From the NCBI GenBank assembly GCA_001970955.1, contig MPUH01000364.1, forward strand, positions 1 to 60,805: a stretch of 60,805 bases of DNA, given 5' to 3'. A model generated the notes under the pieces. That model did no database searches, was not told the DNA's origin, and saw nothing but the letters and a program-made list of their open reading frames with translations. Both the position numbers and the translations under genes were made by a program. The stretch comes from Stentor coeruleus (taxonomy: Eukaryota; Ciliophora; Heterotrichea; Heterotrichida; Stentoridae). This document shows positions 22,066 through 32,057 of this stretch, in pieces (the first letter of the stretch is position 1; every line of letters starts with the position of its first letter).

Positions 22066-23268
22066 ATGTTTGACTACCAATACGGGACTTCAACTAAAAA
22101 ATTTAAGCAGGAAGTTGAAAAAATGAAGCCTAAACTCTCAATAAGACCTCAGGGAATGTCAAAACTTTATTCGCTTATTTTGAAATTTTCTCACGGATTA
22201 GAAGTTGTCAATGTTAGCACTCTAAGTAAGCAATGGTATGTTGCAAGTTGGAATAGTACTTTATGGCAAGAAATATGCTTGAGCCTTGGTGAAAGCGATA
22301 GAATCGAGATGCTTCTTGAATTGGCTGAATCAAAAATCAGAACTTGTGAACGAAGATTTAAAAAGCAAGACTTATGTGATCTTATACCTGAAGCTGAAGT
22401 TCGTGAAGCTTTAAAATGGAAATTAGTATATGGTCAACTAATTTACAATACTTGCAGTTGTTGTAAAATTCAAGAAAACAAATTACGTTTTCTCCCAATT
22501 CTGCAAAAATCATTATGTTATAATTGTGCCAAACTTCCTGCATATTCAATGATAACATTAGAAAATGCTGAAATTGATTATGGAATCACAAGAAAACATA
22601 TAAATGAACATCAAATAGAAGGTCTTAGAATTCCTGACCCAGACCATAAAGGCAATTATATATTTGTTTATTACATTTCTGATATTTCTAGACTTAAAGA
22701 ATTAATAGAAAATAGAAAGAAAGAAGATTCTGCTAACAGAACTGAGCTTCATGAAAGGCGTAGGACTGAAATGATTTATGCTTTAAAAAAAGAAGGTATC
22801 GATGATAACTTTATAAGTGCATGTTTAGATACAGAAGGTAGTTTAGCTTACAATTATATAGTCGGGAAGTCTAGAATGCCTGTATTACGAATAGCAAAAA
22901 AGATGCTAAGTCGGTATGAAAAATGGAGAGAAAATGAGCAAGAAGATGAGATTCTACCTGAACCAGAAACAATACTACCATTAAAAAGACCTAAAATTCA
23001 TTTAACAACTGATGACAAAATATCTAGAAAATTAGAACTTGTTGATAGACTTGTACTTATGGGTGTAAATACTGATGATATCGGCCTTGATGATCCTGAA
23101 AGTTTATCAAATGCATATATTGAAGGTAGGACTAAAGAAGATCTTGGACCAGTTGCAGGGGCTATTTGGAGAGAACATAAACCTATATTTAACGGTACAC
23201 CTTTTAGAAAAATCCCATTATACATGAACCAAAATCCTCCACCTGAGTCATCTTCAGATAGTGATTAA
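22066..23268 (+). CDS. F-box protein with XPA-like zinc-binding domain, 400 aa
   Basis: Residues ~30-72 fit a divergent F-box (VVNVSTLSKQWYVASWNSTL, with the W...LW pattern). Residues ~130-210 hold CSCC...CYNC as a zinc knuckle, followed by MITLENAEIDYGITRKHI, which matches the S.T.A...Y.L....L pattern of the XPA C-terminal fold. F-box proteins are substrate adaptors of SCF ubiquitin ligases; XPA-like domains bind nucleic acid or protein. The C-terminal half is helical and ends in an acidic Ser-rich tail. It starts 84 bp from the divergent TTL-like gene and ends 46 bp before the START gene. Confidence 0.6.
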   Translation: MFDYQYGTSTKKFKQEVEKMKPKLSIRPQGMSKLYSLILKFSHGLEVVNVSTLSKQWYVASWNSTLWQEICLSLGESDRIEMLLELAESKIRTCERRFKKQDLCDLIPEAEVREALKWKLVYGQLIYNTCSCCKIQENKLRFLPILQKSLCYNCAKLPAYSMITLENAEIDYGITRKHINEHQIEGLRIPDPDHKGNYIFVYYISDISRLKELIENRKKEDSANRTELHERRRTEMIYALKKEGIDDNFISACLDTEGSLAYNYIVGKSRMPVLRIAKKMLSRYEKWRENEQEDEILPEPETILPLKRPKIHLTTDDKISRKLELVDRLVLMGVNTDDIGLDDPESLSNAYIEGRTKEDLGPVAGAIWREHKPIFNGTPFRKIPLYMNQNPPPESSSDSD

Positions 23269-23314
23269 AATCTTTCTAATAACCCAAAAATAAATATTAA
23301 TTTACAGCCTATAA

Positions 23315-23917
23315 ATGGAATATTTCGACGTGGCGACTTCTGCTGTTGAAAGAGCTGCAGCTGATGCTTATTCACTCTGTAATGATCCAAACTGGGAAGA
23401 ACTTGGTGAAATCGAAGACTGTTTTTGTAGTAGAAAACAGACTGATTCAGGTATTTTCATGACTAAATCAGTTGGAGTGATAAGAAAGTCTCCACAAGAA
23501 ATTAGAGATCTTTTATGGACATACAACAGAAAAAAAGAATGGGATGAAAGTTTAGATCATATTTATGTAGTCCATCAATTTAGTGATGATTTTAGGATTT
23601 TATATCAAAGATTTACTGCACCATGGCCTGTAAGTTATAGAGATTTTGTTTTTGCCACAAAATATATGGATACCCCTGAAGGAATACTTCTTATTGGTCA
23701 AAGTGTTAATGCTGGTGTAGCTGAAGTTCAAGGTGTAGTTAGAGGTGAGGTTTTAACATCAGCATATTTTTTAAAGAAATTGAATGATACTAATACAGAA
23801 GTGACTTATATGGCAGGAGTCGATCCTAAAGGTAGCATTCCAACTTTTGTCGTTAATGCAGTAGGGAAAAAACAATGCCTTATAGTTAGTAAGCTAAGAA
23901 ATGTTATTGGAGGCTAA
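23315..23917 (+). CDS. START-domain lipid-transfer protein, 200 aa
   Basis: The whole protein is one START domain: SVGVIRKSPQEIRDLL, then KKEWDESLDHIYVVHQFSDD, then TAPWPVSYRDFVFATKY and the C-terminal helix. These match the W(D) and P...RD.v...... patterns of StAR-related domains. START domains carry one lipid (sterol, phosphatidylcholine or ceramide) between membranes; the ligand cannot be told from the sequence. There is no targeting peptide or membrane segment, so it is probably cytosolic. Its stop is only 6 bp from the stop of the convergent ATPase gene, leaving no room for separate 3' untranslated regions. Confidence 0.88.
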   Translation: MEYFDVATSAVERAAADAYSLCNDPNWEELGEIEDCFCSRKQTDSGIFMTKSVGVIRKSPQEIRDLLWTYNRKKEWDESLDHIYVVHQFSDDFRILYQRFTAPWPVSYRDFVFATKYMDTPEGILLIGQSVNAGVAEVQGVVRGEVLTSAYFLKKLNDTNTEVTYMAGVDPKGSIPTFVVNAVGKKQCLIVSKLRNVIGG

Positions 23918-23923
23918 AATAAA

Positions 23924-25321
23924 TTAAGTTGAAGGTTCCATGCAAATTTTCTCATAGCAATAACGATTACGTTGCATTTCTGACCAAGTATTTGTCAGTT
24001 TCCACAAGTCACATTTTTCGAGAGCTTTGGGTAAAAACATTTTATCAAAATACAGGATTTGGCTTATTGGATTGTAAGCTAAAATTCTTTGAATGACTAA
24101 TTCTTGCATTATAAGATTTTTTGAAAACTCGTCAATGTCAATTTGAATCATAGACCCCTCTTCATCAATAAGTTTTTTTAAAAAATACAAACATGCTCTG
24201 ATTTCTATTTTGTTTATTCCAAGAAGTTTTTCTTTTGTTGAGTATATTTCTTCATCATCTTCCATTTGTGCGAAGTATCCATTAAGTGACATTGTAGCGT
24301 TTTCGTATATTAATTTATTGAGATCTGAAGCTTTATCACCTTCAGAAATAGCGATTTTTATGCTTTGAGTTAGACTCATATTTCCATAAGAGCATTGCCA
24401 TAAGGTTTCAATTTCTTCAGGGGAAATATTATTTTTTGCTTCTTTCCATATTTCAATACTTTCGTTTTTTGTTAACTCTTCAATGTGATACCAGTTAATT
24501 TCGCTTTTATTGTCTCTAGCAGAACGAAGAATTTCTTGAAATTGACATGCTCCTTCAAGTATACAAGGAAGTCCTCGTTGTTTTATAATATTCATTACTA
24601 AGTTTGTATAGTAATCTTTCATTATTGAATGCCTAAGATACATATGTGTATCATCTAGTCTTAAAATCACTGATGGTTTTTCAGCATCTTGGCACATTTT
24701 GTTGATAATACTTAAAATCGACACTATTAAATATGTACTATCAATACCTGGTGTTTCTTCAATTGAAGTTAACCTTAAGGCACTTGAAATAACATGAAAA
24801 GCGTCACCAATTTGTGTATTTTCTACAATTCTTAAGAGTTCTTCTGGGGACATTTCTTTAATTTTAGCTAGTCTTGGGTATTTATTTAGTAATTCATTTA
24901 AATTGTTTATTCTCTCATCTGATTTTTGTGCTGGTCGCTCACGTTCACTCATCCCAATTTTTTTTGCATAAGTTACGAGAAAAGTTTGGATTTCATGCTT
25001 TATAGCAGTTGGCATATTAGGAGTTAAATGATTAAGAGCTTCAGACACTCGTTGATTCAAGAAAATTGGTAAATGCATTGGATCTAAATTTTCATTATTA
25101 TCATCTTTCATATATGAATAAATTGCTAGTTGTTCGTTTGTACATCCAGATGCTTCAAGTGAAGACATTACAAGATTTAGCATGTAGGATTTTCCTGAGT
25201 TAAAAGGCCCTGAAACTATTAATGTAGGATTTTGGCTGCCCGTCATGATTAGTGAAGCCTTTTCTAACAAATTCTCAGCATTTCCGCTAACCCAAAGAGA
25301 AGAAAAAGCTCTTTTAATCAT
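23924..25321 (-). CDS. P-loop ATPase (AAA/STAND-like), 465 aa
   Basis: Walker A is GPFNSGKS at 38-45, placed ~35 residues from the N-terminus as in single-domain NTPases. A likely Walker B is SVILRLDDTHMY near residue 218. The rest is helical, with a C-terminal region that could be a winged helix (LYFLKKLIDEEGSMIQIDID). This layout resembles the archaeal-type ATPase_2/AAA+ group found in many protists. No sensor or Arg-finger motif can be assigned by eye, and the function is unknown. A possible alternative is an ORC/Cdc6-like protein, but the key motifs of that family are not evident. Confidence 0.6.
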   Translation of the reverse strand: MIKRAFSSLWVSGNAENLLEKASLIMTGSQNPTLIVSGPFNSGKSYMLNLVMSSLEASGCTNEQLAIYSYMKDDNNENLDPMHLPIFLNQRVSEALNHLTPNMPTAIKHEIQTFLVTYAKKIGMSERERPAQKSDERINNLNELLNKYPRLAKIKEMSPEELLRIVENTQIGDAFHVISSALRLTSIEETPGIDSTYLIVSILSIINKMCQDAEKPSVILRLDDTHMYLRHSIMKDYYTNLVMNIIKQRGLPCILEGACQFQEILRSARDNKSEINWYHIEELTKNESIEIWKEAKNNISPEEIETLWQCSYGNMSLTQSIKIAISEGDKASDLNKLIYENATMSLNGYFAQMEDDEEIYSTKEKLLGINKIEIRACLYFLKKLIDEEGSMIQIDIDEFSKNLIMQELVIQRILAYNPISQILYFDKMFLPKALEKCDLWKLTNTWSEMQRNRYCYEKICMEPST

Positions 25322-25665
25322 TGTTATGGATTAAAAATGTTGGAAATTTTAGATTATGTTTATTAGAAAAAATTAGAGTTTGTGAGGAAATTACTATGAG
25401 ATTGTATAATGGTTTTTATTTATTGTTTTGATATAATTTTATTATAATAAATATCTAATAATAAAGGATTTATTAAAAGTAATAGTTAAAACCCATAATA
25501 TTATCAAGAATATTCATAGCTTTTTTATTAGTAAGTTTAATTTTTTGAATTTGATTATTAAACGAATTATCCTTCAAAAACAAAGTATCTTATTNGAATT
25601 TGATTATTAAACGAATTATCCTTCAAAAACAAAGTATCTTATTTAACCATTATTATTAACCTTCC
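25322..25665. other. spacer containing an assembly join
   Basis: A 344-bp AT-rich spacer between two minus-strand genes; nothing but the duplicated join at 25595 is seen. Confidence 0.6.
25547..25643. repeat. assembly-join duplication around N at 25595
   Basis: Identical 48-bp copies at 25547-25594 and 25596-25643 flank one N. It lies between genes and harms no frame. Confidence 0.9.
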
Positions 25666-26385
25666 CTACTTTTTTTTCTTCATACTACAATTTCCTATTT
25701 TTTTCCTATAAGGTCTCAAATTCTTTTCAGCAGACTCAATTTTTTTCCTAAGCTCATCATACTTTAAATCCGTCATATTCATTTTCTCATTAATCTTTAT
25801 AACTTTTTCTGATACCGCAGTAGACAATGAAGGATATCCAAGTGGTATTTGCATAATATTTTCTAATTCATGAACTTTATTCTCAAACTCAATTATTCTC
25901 TGATTCACCGGCTTTGTAAAAGAAGTCGGCTCTGTTTGTGATTTGAGTTTTACTTTTAAAAAACTGATTTCTTCATTTAAATCTTGAACTGTTTTAGCAA
26001 GTCTTGAGTTTTCGCTATTAAGTAAATAATTTTCATATTTCAAAGATTTAGCACTTATCGAATCATAAACAGGAGACAAATACTCTGGGGATGGGAATTC
26101 TAATATTCTAGGCTTGCATATCTGAGATTTTGCCAATACATCATCATATGAGGCAAAATTATTTAAACTATCATTGCCTATGAATTTAGACTTCAAATCC
26201 TTATGTGAAACCTTTAAACAATCTCCTGTTGAGCAAATATGACATTTATTACAAATCATTCTGTCAAATTCTTTTAATCTTTCTTCTCTAGTTAGACTAG
26301 CACTTTTTTCTAATAATCTTCTACTTTTTTCTAATGAATTTTTGATATCCTTAACACTAATACCTTTATCCATATAGTAAGACAT
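25666..26385 (-). CDS. coiled-coil protein with N-terminal Cys cluster, 239 aa
   Basis: Residues ~40-57 carry CNKCHICSTGDC, a possible small zinc or metal site. Residues ~118-150 and 165-225 form charged helices with heptad character. The C-terminus is basic (MKKKK). No family is recognised. The start at 26385 is preceded by TTTTATAA, the same arrangement as upstream of the minus-strand gene starting at 32861. Confidence 0.65.
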   Translation of the reverse strand: MSYYMDKGISVKDIKNSLEKSRRLLEKSASLTREERLKEFDRMICNKCHICSTGDCLKVSHKDLKSKFIGNDSLNNFASYDDVLAKSQICKPRILEFPSPEYLSPVYDSISAKSLKYENYLLNSENSRLAKTVQDLNEEISFLKVKLKSQTEPTSFTKPVNQRIIEFENKVHELENIMQIPLGYPSLSTAVSEKVIKINEKMNMTDLKYDELRKKIESAEKNLRPYRKKIGNCSMKKKK

Positions 26386-26432
26386 TTATAAAACTGATTT
26401 CAGTTCAAGATTGTAATTATAGTAAATATTTA

Positions 26433-26699
26433 TTAAATTTCTCTAATTCTTTTTCGTGATTCAGGGAAATCTTGTATTTTGATTACTGAAGAGTGTCTTT
26501 CAGCCATTTCTAAAAATGTGGCAATTGGGACGTATTTGAATCCTTGGCTTTGTACTGATTCACACCACTCGATTAGTTCTTCTATTGCTTCAGTTCTCCC
26601 TTGTTGGTAAGCTTTCTCGTTTAATAATTGCATTTCTTTGTAAAGAGCTGTTAAAGAGCTGGCAGCGTTTGAAAAAAGGGAATGAAGTTTGTCTTCCAT
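26433..26699 (-). CDS. HAPSTR/C16orf72-like protein (UPF0472 family), 88 aa
   Basis: The segment FSNAASSLTALYKEMQLLN, a Tyr-Gln-Gln-Gly-Arg turn and IEELIEWCES match, to my recollection, the core of the HAPSTR1/C16orf72 family (F.NAA..vt.LYKe....... G...R......W.....). That family partners the HUWE1 ubiquitin ligase in stress responses in animals and is widespread in eukaryotes. The protein is 88 aa, close to the conserved core alone. The assignment rests on pattern memory. It lies 47 bp upstream of the coiled-coil gene on the same strand. Confidence 0.55.
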   Translation of the reverse strand: MEDKLHSLFSNAASSLTALYKEMQLLNEKAYQQGRTEAIEELIEWCESVQSQGFKYVPIATFLEMAERHSSVIKIQDFPESRKRIREI

Positions 26700-27064
26700 A
26701 GTTAATTTATATCCCCTATCTAAGAAACATTATTTATTTGATTATAGGTAGGATAAGATAAATTAATAAGAATATGAGTGATGTAAGAAATTTGAAAGAT
26801 AGTTGAGTTTTTTTTGTGAATATCTTTATAGAAGATTGATGCTAAATAAACTGATTATTTTATGTTTATTTTTTTATTACCACCAAAATTCTTAGATACA
26901 AAAAACATGCTTAGTTTATTTTATATCTTCTTTTTCTTGTCTAGTTAAGCTGATTTGGTGTTATGATAACAATAGAGTGATAAAAATCATTTAAGAAAAA
27001 AATATCACAGACTTTTCATGTAAAATATTAAATATATAGCAAATTATAACAAATAGATTTAGCA
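26700..27064. other. AT-rich spacer
   Basis: 365 bp with no gene or repeat recognised. Confidence 0.6.
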
Positions 27065-27748
27065 TTAAAATTTTTTTTTGAATGCCCAATCTATTCTTGG
27101 CCTATGTTCTGGGCTTTGTTCAACCCCTTGAAAAAGTGGTCCCCTTTCAGTACTTTTACTCATATTCGGCGTGCTCACTCTTTTATATTTGGTATAAATA
27201 GCAGGCATATTATTAAAGCATGCAAAGCGTTTTTCATTTACATCTTTAGTTAATGAAGTAATTGGTGGTCTTGGCATTTGTTTATCAAAAGGTGTTAAAG
27301 GAGATTTTGGTCTTTGTTTAGGTTTTTCTAATGAAATCCCCATAGCACTCTTACTACGTAATTTCTTTCTACGAGATTTAGTAGGAGGTCTCATCTTGAA
27401 TTTAGGGGCATTAACAGCTTTAAAAACTAAAGAGTATTTGCAATTGTAATGACCAATTGGAGGGGAATATATCTTTTTGTCTGTGGATTTATAGAATTCT
27501 TCTCGAGATTGAGATGTAAACGAGACTGTATTTTTAAGTATTTTCTCTTTTACTTCAGAAACTTCAGGCTCTTGTGGGCTTTCATCTACAGTATATTCTT
27601 CTGTTATATCAAAAGAAGTAGATTTAGGCTCGTTTCTAGCAAAAGCTGAAGGAGGTCTAATTTTCTTTACTCTTCCTGATAGTATTTCATCTCGGTGATT
27701 AAGTATTTGAAAACGCTCGGCAATAACTTTTCCAAATTTACTGTACAT
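27065..27748 (-). CDS. basic Pro/Ser-rich protein, 227 aa, possibly axonemal
   Basis: A Lys/Arg/Pro-rich, low-hydrophobicity protein without membrane segment. The segment IYSPPIGHYNCKYSLVF resembles the PG/PP-x-G-x-Y motifs of microtubule-inner and SHIPPO-type proteins, and the surrounding RPPTKSRRKK and RPKSPLTPFD are similar in style. In ciliates such short PxGxYxxxY motifs often mark axonemal proteins; that is inference. No defined family. One ATG start with close AT-rich upstream sequence (ATAATATAAAATT). Confidence 0.6.
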   Translation of the reverse strand: MYSKFGKVIAERFQILNHRDEILSGRVKKIRPPSAFARNEPKSTSFDITEEYTVDESPQEPEVSEVKEKILKNTVSFTSQSREEFYKSTDKKIYSPPIGHYNCKYSLVFKAVNAPKFKMRPPTKSRRKKLRSKSAMGISLEKPKQRPKSPLTPFDKQMPRPPITSLTKDVNEKRFACFNNMPAIYTKYKRVSTPNMSKSTERGPLFQGVEQSPEHRPRIDWAFKKKF

Positions 27749-28103
27749 AATTTTATATTATTCCTATTATAACACATCTAAAACTAAATGCCCAGTTTAC
27801 TATAAACACCATAAGAACTTCAAAACATGCCTAAAGCAAGCTGGATTCTTCAATAAAAAATAAGGTGAACACAAGACTTGCTTCCATCATCTTGACACTA
27901 AAGAAAAAAAAAAGACTTTTTTATCCAAGTAAAGAGTCACATATCCAGTAACAACAAGTGTTTTAATATACGAAATCTGCCTAAAGAAAGAGATTATAAG
28001 CCAAAAAAACCTTAATCCGACACAATTTAAATTATGTCACCCAAATACTAAACTAACTCTTAACCTATTTCCATTATTTAGAATTTTTGTATGATGCAAT
28101 AAA
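27749..28103. other. AT-rich spacer with divergent promoters
   Basis: 355 bp between divergent genes. It contains A and T runs and is comparatively C-rich on the plus strand; no gene is seen. Confidence 0.5.
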
Positions 28104-30233
28104 ATGTATATGGATGAAAAAATCCTAAAGGAAGGAGTCCTGTAAGTTTTACTCAGATACAAGCAATCTAGGTACTTGAAAAGTTGGAAATCACGTTTCT
28201 TTGTTATCACCAAAAACAGATTTGCCTATTATAAAAAACTAAAGGTGAATAAAAAATAGACTGTAAAGCCAAGAAGAGAATACACTATCGCAGAATTTGA
28301 CGTTCAATGGAAAGGTGAAGGTAAAAAGCGGTTTTATATCTTTAATCTTCAGCATAGAGAAGAACCTAAAAAAAGTATGCTTGTAAGATGTCCTTCTCAA
28401 CGAGATGCAGAAGACTGGGTGCGCTGTTTTGCCCAAATTTTCGAAGAAAGTACTTCTGGACAACTAGACATAGCTGATTACAATGGGGAAATGACAAAAA
28501 ATCCTAACAATGATCATAGAAAAACAGAAATTATAAGAGAAGATTGTCCTAAATGGGCAGAAGAAGCAGGGAAGCTTTTCAAAAACTCTGAAAACTGGGA
28601 ATTAACAGGAGAAAACAAATGGCAAAAAGATAAAAAGTGGAAAAAAATTCTTATTGCAAATGCAACAATGGATATATGTTCTGAAGCTTTTCTTGATAAA
28701 CGTGGGGAATGGGATTTTACCTTAAAAAACTATAGAAAAATATCAAGTCCAGGTAGTATTCGTATATATCATGCCCAATACAAAGGTCAAAACATTGTCA
28801 TTCTTGTGCAGATTTTTATTGATGTACCTTTTCAAGTGATTATAAGTATTGAATCAGTACCACATATTTATTATCCTTCCAAGATTTCCTTTCATGAAAT
28901 TTATTCTATTATCCAACATCCTTTTACTCAAAACTTATGTATGATTTCCTGTATAACTGATACAAATTTATTTGATAATTCAATAAACGCACTTAAAAGC
29001 TATGTGGAAATTGTTAACTTTAAAAATAGTAATAATGAGATTCATAGTCTACATATAGGTGATGATTCAGATGTAAAAGAAGATGAAGTTGACTATTCTA
29101 AACCTATGGATTTTAATCAATATTTTATTTATGGCCCTGGTGGAGATTATGAAAGAGATCCAATTAATGGGGGTTTGTTATTCCTTGATCATGATTTGAT
29201 TTCTAAACAAAGAGGAGTTTTAACAAGTATGATTAAACGTATTGGAAAAAACTTACTTAGTGGTAAAAGTATTATGAATTTATCATTGCCTGTAAATATT
29301 TTCCATAAATGCACGTTATTACAACAAGTTATTATGATTTTCGGATATAGTCCTATTTTCTTAGAGAAAGCAGCAAAACATACTGGGTTAGAAAGATTTA
29401 AATATGTCATAACTTTTGCCGTCTCAGTCTTACATCTAGCCACAAGTCAAAAAAAAGCTTTTAATCCTATAATTGGAGAAACATTTCAAGGGTATTTAGG
29501 AAAAGCACATGCATATTCTGAACAAGTTTCTCATCATCCTCCAATAACAGCTTTTCAAATATATGGAGAAAATTTTAATATGCATGGTTTTTATGAATTT
29601 ATGGCAAATACATCAGCTAATTCATGTAAAGCTAGACAGAAAGGACCAGGGATTGTTGTTATAGATGGACAACTTTATTATATAACTTTTCCATATGTGC
29701 TTATAACTGGAACATTATTTGGTAAAAGATATTATCATTGGCAAGGAGTACTTACTGTGACTTGTCCTAGTGAAAATTTGTATAGCGAAATCAATTTTTA
29801 TCCTGATAAAAAAGGGGCGATTTCAGGACTTTTTGCGAAAGCTCAGACACCTGCTGATTTTTTTACTGGGTTTATTCATAGGGTAAAAGATACTCACCCG
29901 ATAATGACTGAACAGGGAAGGAAAGCTATGGAGGAATCTGCAAAAAAAACCTTGTCTCATCATGTTGATGATATTGAGGCTGAACTTGGGAAAATTGAAG
30001 GTTATTGGACGATGTTTTTAGATATAGATAATCAGCGCTTCTGGAGTATTGATGAATATCGACCTTACTTGATTGCTTCAGTACCAAATCCATTACCTTC
30101 AGATTCCACTTTCCGTACTGATCTTAAAGCTATGCAAGAAGATAATCTTGAAGAAGCTCAAATACAAAAGGATATTCTTGAAAATATTCAAAGACGCGAT
30201 ACTAAACTGAGACACGATTATAAAAAGCATTAA
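28104..30233 (+). CDS. oxysterol-binding-protein-related protein, PH + ORD, ~699 aa (two 15-nt introns)
   Basis: Splicing GTAAGTTTTACTCAG (28142-28156) and GTGAATAAAAAATAG (28245-28259) reveals an N-terminal PH domain: KEGVLYKQSRYLKSWKSRFF at residues 8-27, ending with DAEDWVRCF near residue 98. Without splicing the protein would start inside the PH domain. The ORD occupies ~310-680 and contains the OSBP fingerprint EQVSHHPP at about 463-470, the lid/tunnel region and NPIIGETFQG. OSBP-related proteins transfer sterols or phosphatidylserine against PI4P at membrane contacts. No FFAT motif was recognised. The start may be Met1 (28104) or Met3 (28110); an in-frame TGA lies upstream. Confidence 0.93.
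28142..28156 (+). other. 15-nt intron 1 of the ORP gene
   Basis: GTAAGTTTTACTCAG, phase 2 (CT|A). Removal joins the first 12 codons to the PH domain. This intron has no stop in frame, so only the domain match shows it. Confidence 0.8.
28245..28259 (+). other. 15-nt intron 2 of the ORP gene
   Basis: GTGAATAAAAAATAG, phase 0, with the less common GTGA 5' end. It contains in-frame TAG; removal keeps the PH domain open. Confidence 0.9.
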
Positions 30234-30355
30234 TTACTCTTTCAGTCAAATTTATAGTTTTAGTTTATTATATTTTCTTATTTATAGTTACTATAACAAA
30301 AGATATTATTTGGTTTATGCTTAACCAATAGTTATATTACCATAAACTAAAAGAA

Positions 30356-32041
30356 TTAAAATGGTGCGCAGGTACAGCCTCGAGTCTTTTGCTCGATCTA
30401 AGTAACATTTACAGTGAAATCAGTATTAAATTCAGGAGGTGAATTTTCATTGCCTGATATTTTTTGAAGACTATATGTATATTACAGTTTCTGTAAAACT
30501 CTTTTTTGAATAATTTTAACCTGTTGATTGAATTGTTTCATACGATATCTATTATATGCAATCTCTGTTCTAAGTTCTTCATTTGTTTTGTGCATAGGAT
30601 TTTCAGCAGACCACTGCATCTGTTTTTCCTGCAATTTAAGTTGATTTATCTGATTCTGCATTTCCAGCATAATATCAGCAAGTTTCTTCCCAAGATCAGA
30701 CATTTTCCCCCTTTTCGAAAACTCGCTTATAGCCAAAAATTTCCCCGAGCCTTTACTCCTACTTTCAAACTGTTCCATAACATGTGACCAATCAGCCTCA
30801 AGTTTATCCAAATTGTTTTCATACTCTCCACTTTCAATAGCAAAGAAAAAAGGAGGAAACAACGAATACAAAAGAGAAACATTAAATTCCAGGCATGCTT
30901 TTCTATTTATTTCAACTAATTCTTCTACTTCAATTTCAATCATTTTAGTAACTTTTTCAACTGCATTACGAGTTTGAATCTCATCACGAAAGTGACAGTC
31001 TATTATTTTAGCATCAGATTTCTCCTTAATAATTCTGAAAATATGAATAATATCTTCATCTTCAATAGGGAATTTTGTTTGAAGAAGATTTTTTGTGTGT
31101 GTGATTTCATCTATACATTGTTCAGTTAAAAGGCTATATTCTGATTGGATTATTGATTCCCATGCTGATGGAATATTAGGTATAGTACCTGAGTTTATAG
31201 ATTCTACAACGGTATTGAGTAAGTTTATTATATCTTTACCTCTTATGTTTTTTCCAGATACAGTCTTGGGCTCTGCTGAAAAAACGATTTTTTTCAGCTT
31301 CTTGAAACCCTTTTGAAATTCTACACGGAGGGAATCAAAAGGAATATTTTCTAGGTTTTGAAGTTCTTCTTCATCTTCAACTGGTCTTGGTAGCGTAACA
31401 CATACTCTTTCACTGAATGTGCTATTAATAATTTCTCTCATTTTACTGAAATTCTCCTGGTTTTTAACTTTGAGTTCGTCTTTAAGCACACGTTCTAAGT
31501 ATTGTGATGCAGTTATTCGCTCCCCTTCTGGAGTTTCAAGTTCTAACACAAAATCTCTTAAAAGCCAAACCAATTTAGGAGGACTAAAAATTGTTGTCAA
31601 TTGAGAATTGATAATTTCACAGTAACTCAAAGCAAGTGTCAATTGTCTAAGTTTATTCTCATTAATAACACCAACACTATTATAAACAACAAGGCTTGAA
31701 CACAATAAAGCCATAGCAAAAAGCTTAGCATCATCAGTATTTGTTTTATCAGTAGACCCAAATCCTTCAACATCTAAAAACAAATACCACTTGTTTTCAA
31801 TAATTTTCAAATGTATCCAAATCCCTTGAGTACAAGCTTTTACAGTATTCCCAACTCCAAAGCCTGATTTGTTTATTCCAAGAAGAGAATTCAAAATGAA
31901 ACTTTTTCCTGAGCGATAAGGTCCAGATACAGCAACTATTGTTGCTTTATGCTTAAGTTTTGTAAGAACTTCCTTACCGCTATCAGTAACAAAGAACTCT
32001 CCACTTTCTTTCTGAGCTACAAGCTGATAACATCCATCCAT
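30356..32041 (-). CDS. guanylate-binding-protein-type large GTPase, 551 aa (two 15-nt introns)
   Basis: The start is MDGCYQLV at 32041, 16 bp after the stop of the next gene upstream. The P-loop is GPYRSGKS (40-47), the switch I Thr is in CTQGIW (Thr71), the G3 motif is DVEG (90-93), and the guanine-cap RD motif lies in WLLRDFVLEL (~residue 180). These are the hallmarks of the GBP/atlastin group. A helical C-terminal half follows. Introns GTAATATACATATAG (30471-30485) and GTAAATGTTACTTAG (30398-30412) add 39 codons, ending in GCTCAPF. The two terminal Cys could be lipid-modified, but this is not a CaaX box. GBPs act in membrane remodelling and, in animals, defence; here the role is unknown. 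Confidence 0.88.
30398..30412 (-). other. 15-nt intron 2 of the GBP-like gene
   Basis: GTAAATGTTACTTAG on the minus strand, removing an in-frame TAG. The last 13 codons follow. Confidence 0.78.
30471..30485 (-). other. 15-nt intron 1 of the GBP-like gene
   Basis: GTAATATACATATAG on the minus strand, phase 2, removing an in-frame TAA. Confidence 0.85.
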
Positions 32042-32057
32042 TATATTAAATAATCTA

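Noticed and set aside
23924..25321. Calling the P-loop ATPase an origin-recognition (ORC4) protein.
   Set aside because: The Walker A position fits many AAA and STAND proteins and no ORC-specific motif could be found by eye.
28239..28463. Minus-strand frame at the start of the ORP gene.
   Set aside because: It overlaps the spliced PH-domain exons in the opposite direction.
30380..30397. Hairpin TCGAG...CTCGA near 30380 as an RNA element or terminator.
   Set aside because: It lies in the last exon of the GBP-like gene and is explained by the coding sequence.
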